NCBI GenBank assembly: GCA_028673005.1
Contig: CM054117.1
Coordinates: 54,931,370 to 54,995,369 of the forward strand
From: Tanypteryx hageni
Lineage: Eukaryota > Arthropoda > Insecta > Odonata > Petaluridae
DNA length: 64,000 bases
Direction: 5' to 3'
The notes beneath the pieces were generated by a model that was not told the DNA's origin, did not search any database, and saw only the letters and a list, made by a program, of their open reading frames with translations. The translations under genes were made by a program, and so were the position numbers. Position 1 is the first letter of the stretch. Every line of letters begins with the position of its first letter. Positions 56,507 to 64,000 of the stretch are shown here, piece after piece.

Positions 56507-57737
56507 TGCTATACTTGCAATTCTATCCCCTGGAGATAGCACATATTTTTATGAGCGTTTGGCGTTTTGTATGTATACATATAGGATAGCGAAATGTCTT
56601 CCGAGGTGGTCCCTCCAACTTTCAACAGGTGCTCGGAATGATGCGTGGGCGGGGCACATTTTGGAATGCGGCTGGGTGGGCTCCGCAAGGAGAGAGAAAG
56701 AGAGAGGAGAAAAAAAAGACGAACGAAAATAAAAATAGGGAAAAAAGACGGAAGGACGGAGCAGCGAAGAGGGCAGCAGCGTGTGTTTGTGAGTGGGTGT
56801 GTGCTCTCTCTCTTCCTTAGAGGTCAGGTGGAGTGAGCCGGGATGTAGGAGGAGGTGGGAGGGAGATGAGGGAGGAGGGTTAGAGCCACATGAGGCGTCC
56901 GTCCGTAGCTCTGCGAGATCCCTTTCACCTCCGAAAGAGGCGGTGGAGCGTCTTGTTCTGGTCTCTCGTTGTTTTTTATTTCTCTCTTCCCCTCTCTCGT
57001 TCTCTCCCCCATCATCTGAGGGGTCAACTCTGTATCTCTCTTCCCCTTTGCCTTCCTCCTCGAAAGAGTGCCCCAAAGTCATTTTTTCCGTTACTCGCCA
57101 TAAACCTCTACTCCCCTCTCCCCACCTTCGCCGTGATAACATCAGACCGAAGGAAAAAAAAACAATAACAGCGACGTTTTCCTCGAATATGGATCGGTTT
57201 CGCACCGTCATTTGTTTTAATCCATTTCTTTATTGTTTGTTTTTTTCGAACGGCCGCAATGCCGTCGGGAAAGTTCGCGCGCGGGGGAGGTGGGGGAGAA
57301 GACGGGAAGGAGGTGGAGGAGAGAACGGTAAAGAGTTGTTGTTGTAACTCCTCGAGACCCGGTCGAGAAGCCACCCGATGACCCAGTGGAGTAACTTCAT
57401 CTGCGATGAAGAATTTTTAGTACTTCCAGAAAATATTTTTCGCGGTTGGGTCGGCGAATATTTCGTTTCGTTAATTTGGCGACAAAGTTAGAAAAGGTGG
57501 TATTTAGCCTTTCAGGCTCTCAAGCGATCATTTTAACGTATTTCGGCATCCCCAGCATTTGTTTATTTTTCTGTAGAGGAAAAGTTACATGAATGGCTTT
57601 TTTAGGTTTGGGCAAATGGAAGTAAGGATCCGTACACGTGTACGGACCTCCGTCGATGAGGCAGGAAGCAATATTCCGTACATGTGTACATCGAACCGGG
57701 CTTGAGAGGATGAGCAACGCGATGGTGCCAATGTGTT
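56507..57737. other. No gene; GA-rich then mixed
   Basis: 56690-56900 is purine-rich and 56960-57120 pyrimidine-rich. This explains opposite-strand frames of 184 and 220 codons that overlap each other. Confidence 0.45.
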
Positions 57738-57887
57738 TGACTGTCCTTATGGCGGGGCGAACGCCCATGGACCCTCGCTTTGGGGGGCCCCGAGCACCGA
57801 AAAAGAAAGTTTAATTCGATGCTTAGTGTGGATGGGGCCGCACAGGCCGATTCTCCCCGGGCAACCGCCCACTTAGGGGTGGCCCTG
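57738..57887. mobile_element. Possible hAT-like MITE, boundaries uncertain
   Basis: The right end CCGCCCACTTAGGGGTGGCC, CTG reads in reverse as CAGGGCCACCCCTAAG, a hAT-like terminus, with GGGGCCCCGAGC-type motifs inside. The left end near TATGGCGGGGCG is a weak partner and no duplication was found. Confidence 0.35.
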
Positions 57888-58610
57888 CCATTTTCTTTAC
57901 TTAAGTATCTGAATGTTTTTTTTTGCTGTTTTAATGCTTCAATGCTACTCATTGCCCTCGAGACAATATGTCCGTGCTCAGTTCTGCATGGATTAAGCGC
58001 ACGTTTTTCTTTAAAAACATAACCAAAAAGCTATTTCTTTAAAACCTTTATCTTAACTGGACTCATGTTGCAAAACATGTCTCCATTGAGAATATGCGGA
58101 AATGGCATTTTTTAAACCTTGAGATTATTTAACGGTGTGAATATCGAAATGATCAATTCATGCTTATGTTGTTGACGTAGGTGGCAAGTAGGTTTGTTTT
58201 GTAGATAAATGAGGAAGTTGGTTACTAAAGCCATAAAACGATCGATTTGACAATATGCACATTTCAAATAAAAATTAGCCGCTCTTAGCAGAATTCCGCG
58301 GACTGTTCATAGTAATGAGAATATCAATTAGAATCAACATTCGCTGAGTATTTACTATTGGCGAAATGCAAATTCGGGGTACGTAATCTTTTTATGAACA
58401 TAGAAATAAATTTTGTAGTTGAATTGTAATTTAATATACGAAATTTTTAATTGTAGTCAATGTAGTAGTAAATATTATTTTTAGCTTATATAAATTATAG
58501 TACCTAGAGAGCAATTAGTAGAAGAAATCTGTAAATATTAGTTGGACAAAGGTAAATTTTGCGTATAAATCATCTTAGTTTATAACGTTTCCATCTGGCC
58601 TTCTGGTCAA
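57888..58610. other. No gene seen
   Basis: AT-rich sequence. Confidence 0.4.
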
Positions 58611-58618
58611 CTTATAAC

Positions 58619-59385
58619 TAGGGTATGGATTTTTCGGGTTAAAAAAAATTTCATTCAGAGGGTAAATATCGAGTTTTATTGTTTTCCTTTTCATTCGGGT
58701 TAAAATCGGATATAAATAAGTTACAGATTTTTCGAGGCTTTAAAAAATGTTCAGTCTTTGGTAATTTTCGGATTTTATTATTTCGCAATTCGGATAATAT
58801 AATTTTTAAATAAAAATCTTGTTTAAAAATTTGAAATTTTTATCAATACTCAAAACTTTTAACTATATTTTAAGTATGGTTGAGAGTGTGATATATTGTG
58901 TTAAACGCCTCCAGGTAGAGAGGAACACCTCGCAGGCTGCACAAATATCTTTCTTCCCGCTCAACTTCTTTTGAAAACACGCCAGATATTAGTGAAATAA
59001 TTTTTCTTTCGTAGTGTTTCCAACTAACAGACACTCGGGCTCTTTTTTTCTTATCCTATCAAATATCTAACAGCGACTAGCTAAGGCGCTCCCTTGACTA
59101 TTCGTGGCGCGAGCAAACCAAGGAGAGTCATATTGTGTTAAAAAAGTAAGCTTACGAATTAATTGTTTACAAAGAGAATAAACAGGCTGATCACGAACAT
59201 CTCGGACTGCACTCAAGTGATAAGGTGCCTACAAGCGCCAGAATAGAAATTCTGCGACCAAATCTAAAAAAAACTTGTGTTTAAAGAAAACTAATAATTT
59301 TGGGTTTTATCCGAAATTTCAAAAAGGCAATCGGAGCGTAAAAATCTGGTAAAAATCGGGACAAACCCGAAAAATCCATACCCTA
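58619..59385. mobile_element. Ac-like hAT element with perfect TIRs and TSD
   Basis: 767 bp. TIRs are identical over 22 bp, beginning TAGGGTATGGATTT and ending AAATCCATACCCTA. The 8-bp duplication CTTATAAC is perfect (58611-58618 and 59386-59393) and fits the Ac-type nTnnnnAn target. CGGGTTAAAA occurs twice in the left subterminal region. The interior has no long frame, so it is non-autonomous. Identical ends and duplication suggest one of the youngest insertions in the window. Confidence 0.92.
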
Positions 59386-59393
59386 CTTATAAC

Positions 59394-61243
59394 CTTTGCT
59401 GAAATATTATAATAATATAAACTGTAATATACATCAGTACTATGATACAAGCCATAGCTGAGCTTGTTAATTTTTTTTTTTTAAATATAGGAGCTAAACA
59501 TTATATTATTTTCTTTTTCAGGTAAGCAAGTTTAAGTAATGTTTGCAACGTTGACCTCAAAATTACCGAGTCATCGCGATCAAATAGCTGCACAACATTA
59601 GTGTAAGTAAATAATATCATTAACTTTAAACGTACTTATTTACATATTTAGGAAAAATTATTCACGATACTTATTTAGCTGCGAAAACATTGAATGAGCC
59701 TTTATTATTACAACCACCAATTTAAATTACACCCCTTCATCGATTCGCATAGTATTTATACGCGTTTCTGAAGAAAAACCGCGTAAAAGGAAACCGCGCA
59801 AAATTGGGTACACTTTCGTCTAAGAATGCATTAGTTAACACTTGAGCGCTGTCTTAAGTTCAAAGATTTAGTCATACTTATTCAGAATTGCTTTTTTTAT
59901 CCTTTTTTATAAGCTCTTGACTCTGGCTGAAACATTTCATGCTTCCTAATACTCAAAGAGCCTGTCCTAAAACAGTCCTAAAGCTAAAATGATGGCCTTG
60001 CTATTCGAGGTAGAAAACCGTGCTAAACCGAAAACTCGTAACCGCGCGATTTGAAGGGGGATAGTACTAGCGAAAATGGTCATTTTATAAATGAAATTTG
60101 CACCTGGTTTACTCATCCGTTTTCCTGACCAAGGAGTTATTTTTTCTTATTTATTTCATTCATAGGGCGAGATCGATAACTAATGTTTCGAAATTTCGAT
60201 TACGTAAAATTTTCATTATTTTTTTAAATTAGAGTTCAGATTTATCAGTGCAATTCTCCGTTGGGGCCTTTCATTTCAATTTACGGGATCGATTCAGTCC
60301 TGCGCCGCTAATCCTCGGGACGTCTTCCTGAATTTCAATTAATTCGCCGGGGCGACGGTGTTGTTTTATCCTAATTATGCGTCTAATCATTTCAATAAAA
60401 TCCTCTCTGTACGTTTTCGCGCTCAGGATACGTACTATTGCCTGCACGTTAACGTGGGATGCATTCTCTCCAGAATTCTAGGCGCCGTCCGCTAAACCCG
60501 TGCAACAACGTAATGGAATGCTAAAGAGAGAGAGAGAGAGAAAAAGATGGCGATGCACATCCATAGTCGTACGTATTTACTTCCACCCGACGATCTCGAT
60601 TGTTTAACCGGTGGCGCCAGCGACGACGCCTACGTGTACTCGCACCAACACACACACTAACGCGTATTCTCGCTCTCAAAAGCCATGGAATTCTGCAAGG
60701 CATTCCATTGTCTTCCTCCCACGTCTAACCTTGGCGATCCTTATCTCTCGTTCGCTTCTCTCCCTCATCCCATCCTTACATATCCATAATGGGAGAGAGA
60801 GAGACCGAGAGAGACAGGTATCCGTAATGTTACGGAAAAAGAAAAAATTTCCCCAGCAATGTGAGGAGAAAAGAAGATGGTTGATGGAAGCATGGTAAAA
60901 AAAGGGAAGAAAACTGTAGAATGTACGAAAGATAGAACGTAATGGAGGTGTATAAGTAGTGGGAACTAGGTAAAAAAATATGACTTCGGGATCGAGGGGA
61001 ATCTCAATAAAAAAAGATTAATGGCCAATCTCCTAACGACCTATTTTTTTACCCAAAAATATCCCCCTTATGTTCAGTTTTATTTCGTTTATGTTAAGGA
61101 AACCCAAACAACATCAGCCTTGGGACTCCAAAAAACCTCATCCACCATTGTATATGGATAATGTTTTTTGAGGAAATTGTTTTTAAAAATAGTTATTTTT
61201 TCTTTGCCTAAATCAAATAATGCTTTAAACTCAAGACTTCAAT
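59394..61243. other. No gene; small GA runs
   Basis: AT-rich to 60160. CCGCG-containing words recur at 59778-59805 and 60040. (GA)n at 60523-60542 and 60792-60818. The 95-codon frame at 60611-60898 is unsupported. Confidence 0.4.
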
Positions 61244-61330
61244 GGAGAATTATCGAGCTCGTCTCCGAGCTAAAATCATATCGACACGATCATTACTTAC
61301 TAATTTGTCTCCAATATGGGTAAAGGTTAT
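61244..61330 (+). repeat. Dispersed repeat X, copy 6 (partial)
   Basis: GAGAATTATCGAGCTCGTCT, then diverged sequence with TTGTCTCCAATATGGG. The preceding bases (GACTTCAATG) resemble those before copy 3 (CACTTCATTA), without a hAT. Confidence 0.5.
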
Positions 61331-61606
61331 GAAAAGCCATGTGCGCATTTCGGTTGCTTTTGGAATTAACTGCTGGTAAATTCCACTGATGACTGCTTCT
61401 CTGTAGCCCAAAATGTTCATATGATTTTTCATAACCTAGTTATGGCAACCGAAGATTCGTAAATGAATACTTATTATGTCAGTTAAGTTTAGCCTTATTT
61501 AATTAGTTTAGCAAAGAGAGCGAAAGAAAGGAAAGGAATAGAGGGGGAAAATGGATGGAGGAAATAGATAGTTGATGGCCTTCATAACGCGAAAGCAAGG
61601 CTACAA

Positions 61607-61893
61607 TGGTGGTTCCCAAACTTTTTGCGGGCGATGCACTCTTTCGGATATAAACAAAACCCCGCAGCGCCCCCACCTTGAAATAAACTTGCTTTATTAT
61701 TTGTGCAGGTATCACAACACGCGGGCACATTCATTATTTGCTACTAAATTGTCATCATCAACTAATCAGAGAGAAATGTATCCCCCTGATGACATATCAA
61801 CATTTTCTGATCTTTCCTATGCTTTTCGCGGCAGTCATAACAATCTGCTAAGGCGACTCAGCGTGCCGCAGCATCCCGGTGTGGGAAGCACTG
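61607..61893. mobile_element. hAT MITE H16
   Basis: Starts TGGTGGTTCCCAAACTTTTT and ends GGTGTGGGAAGCACTG. Flanks GGCTACAA and GACTGGAA are 5/8 identical. GCAGCGCCCCCACC at the left and GCGTGCCGCAGC at the right are inner motifs. 287 bp. The 126-codon frame across it is not a gene. Confidence 0.75.
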
Positions 61894-62079
61894 GACTGGA
61901 AATTATATTTTTTCTTCTATTCGTATGTCACGTACAAACATCAATAAAGTAAACGAAAGGTATAGTGACATACGTAATGTACCTGGTGATAAAAAGAGGA
62001 GGGTATTTGTAGAGGAGGGAGGTTAGCTAGGGCTAGCTAACGACTTCGCAGGAAAAAACCCAAGGTGGAAAAAAACAAA

Positions 62080-62880
62080 ATGAATGGAGAGAGAGAGAAA
62101 GAGGAGTGGGAGAACAGATATTACGGACGACACGGAAATAGCGAACCTTTTCTGCCAACCTTCCTCTCTCCCTCCCTTTCTCTCTCTCTTCCTCCGTTTC
62201 TCTCTCTCTCTTCCTCCCTTTCTCTCTACCTCCCTCTCTCCTTCCCTACCACTCTCTTCTCTCCCTCCCTCTTCTCCCTCCCTCCTCTCCCTCCCTCCTC
62301 TCCCTCCCTCTTCTCCCTCCCTCTTCTCCCTCCCTCTTCTCCCTCCCTCTTCTCCCTCCCTCCTCTCCCTCCCTCTTCCCCCTCCATATTCTCCCTCCCT
62401 CCTCTCCCTCCCTCTTCTCCCTCCCTCTCACTCTCCCTTCCTACTCTCCCCCCTCTCACTTTTCTCCTCTCCCCCTTTCCCTCTATCTATCCTTCCTCCC
62501 TAGCTGCCTATTCCCTGGCCCACCTTTCCTGTTATCCTCCCAAAAAAACCTCCCTCTCTCACCTTAACCCTCCCAAGAACTCCCTTGCGGAATGACGCAA
62601 TCGCGTTCATATTACCTGTCTTTCTTCCCTCTCCTCCATCACACCCTCTCTCCTCCGCATCCCCGACCCTGCAGCAGTCCAGACACTCGGGGGATACCGT
62701 TGGGACTGTAACCCCGTCACGCCTCTTCCCTCTCCTCGCCCCGCCTTCTCCATTTCGTACTTAACTCTCTCTCTCACTCTTCCCCACTTCCCCTCACCTC
62801 TCCGGAGCCTCGTCATTCTCACCCACACTCTTACCTCGTTCGAATTCTTTCTACCCTCGCGCTTTTACGCCTCCCTCTGC
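62080..62880 (+). repeat. CT-rich tract with (CTCCCTCCT)n core
   Basis: A GA-rich start (62085-62112) is followed by strongly pyrimidine-rich sequence. 62260-62440 is built of CTCCCTCCTCTC/CTCCCTCTTCTC 12-bp units. Frames up to 176 codons on both strands read this repeat. Confidence 0.9.
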
Positions 62881-63686
62881 ATATTTCAGCCTCACTTTCA
62901 CATTCCCCTCTCCGTAGCAAATCGTTTCTCGGGGCGAGAAATTAGCCACCCTTCATCGGGGGAGAATTAAAATTTTTGCTAATCGATGCAGGAAACAACA
63001 GTGATTTATAAATAACCTATTGAATATTAAAGTTTTCTTATTTATAGTCGCGTATATTTTGCGTTAATGTTTAAGCGAGACGAAATTTTCGAGGGAAATT
63101 GGCCAAAGAAGAGTCGTTTTTCATGTAAGTAAATTTCGGACAAGTAAACTCATCTCAAGTTGAAGTGCGAAAAGCACCGGAAGGAGATGGAATGGGGGCT
63201 GAGGGTGCGGACCGGAGGATCCCAAAAGGATATTAATCCGTCCGGGCGACCCAAAACCAATCAAAGCCGTCACGTTTATAACCCTTTGCGGGAGGCTCCG
63301 TCTTGTTTTTATCCCCCACCCCCCCTTTTCGATCAGCCCGTCCAAAACTCATAGAGCCCTTCTCTAAGAATTTCCGATGTTGGGAACACCTGAGACTGGT
63401 CGGAGGTTATATTGGAAGGTTCGGGATGGAGAAAGGGAGTGAAAGGAGGAAGGGGGATAGCTGAAGAAAGTGAGAGACGGAGAGAGGAGGGACGAGAGGG
63501 GGGGGAGAGGGATAGATAGATATAGGAAGTGAGAGTTGGAGGGAGTCTACTAAATAAATTACGCAGATTGCACGGTTAGATTTTTATTGATTAACGTAAT
63601 TTAAAAATTCGTATTAACCCAGTATATTAAAAACAGTTTAAGTATGAATTTCACAGATTCAAATGTTACATGGATAAAATATACAG
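62881..63686. other. No gene; GA tract 63420-63545
   Basis: Mixed composition, then a purine-rich run at 63420-63545. Confidence 0.45.
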
Positions 63687-63771
63687 CATTTTAATACGGG
63701 AATTTTCGAGAGTATTCACTTACACATACATCATTTTAATACGGGTATTGCCGAGAGTATATCCTTGCAAA
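63687..63771. repeat. 45-bp direct duplication
   Basis: CATTTTAATACGGG(A/T)ATT, then CGAGAGTAT, occurs at 63687 and again at 63732, offset 45 bp. Two copies only. Confidence 0.7.
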
Positions 63772-64000
63772 ACGCGATGTTACGATCTTGGAAAAAGCCG
63801 CTTTGGGCGAAACCGCATTGCGCAAATTTAATTCCTCGTAGAAAAAATCACCTGTTCTTATAGCTTCCTCACGTCATATATATGTGGCTCGCGTCAAATT
63901 CATTATTAAGTTTTATGCGTGTTGGGTAAATAAGGGTGGATGTTATTTAACCGTGTGATGAAACCCGCATCGTACAAGGGTTTACTGCATATCGGAGCGT

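Noticed and set aside
56549..57347. 220-codon minus and 184-codon plus frames
   Set aside because: Mutually overlapping, with ends in purine- or pyrimidine-rich sequence; no family resemblance.
62065..62595. 176- and 139-codon plus frames
   Set aside because: They come from the CTCCCTCCT repeat; composition explains the lack of stops.

Overview
The window looks like intergenic or intronic DNA from a repeat-rich animal genome. An arthropod is my best guess, but that rests only on the style of the repeats (hAT and piggyBac-type miniature elements, tRNA-derived SINEs, GA/CT and TA microsatellites); no conserved protein fixes the lineage. Long bacterial-type genes, operons and ribosome binding sites are absent. 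No open reading frame encodes a protein I recognise, and the longest ones (190-276 codons) mostly lie in CT-, GA- or CA-rich simple sequence. The only coding candidate I can argue for is a possible 39-codon terminal exon at 4972-5093 (+), behind a good polypyrimidine/AG acceptor.

The dominant content is non-autonomous DNA transposons. I can delimit about 26 hAT-type copies or fragments, roughly one per 2.5 kb, spread from base 1 to 61893. They are recognised by short terminal inverted repeats (TIRs) of the CAGTGGTTCTCAACC kind and by 8-bp target duplications (TSDs). Most TSDs have TA at the centre (nnnTAnnn, the Buster-type hAT preference). A second set has other sites, including an Ac-like element at 58619-59385 with 22-bp perfect TIRs and a perfect 8-bp TSD. 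Two nested insertions are visible: a hAT inside another MITE at 20710-21302, and a hAT inside a hAT at 38398-38849. Other DNA elements are a piggyBac-type MITE at 26361-26811 (TTAA sites), a pogo/Tigger-like MITE at 25346-25492, and a 567-bp element with internal 154-bp tandem units at 8429-8995.

Retro-elements are SINEs and LINE tails. A SINE at 19435-19592 (-) has an essentially intact tRNA-Trp(CCA) head. Its 3' tail recurs four more times, once at the end of a longer LINE-like segment (11400-11861). tRNA-Gly-like heads occur at 1788-1843 and 27796-27864. Other tRNA-derived copies lie at 1696-1767, 19649-19850, 30767-30900, 47719-47776 and 50466-50604.

Structural features include a 282-bp near-perfect palindrome with a (TA)n core (31808-32089), a 13-copy 26-bp minisatellite (23659-23996), several decayed tandem duplications, a CA-rich array (40549-40925) and long one-sided CT or GA tracts (3.3-4.8, 32.8-33.2, 48.4-49.4 and 62.1-62.9 kb). 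A small dispersed family, here called X, has six copies; three of them carry a hAT insertion at the same end. I found no multi-gene system. The most interesting signals are the X/hAT insertion pattern, the palindrome, and the SINE tail shared with a probable LINE partner.
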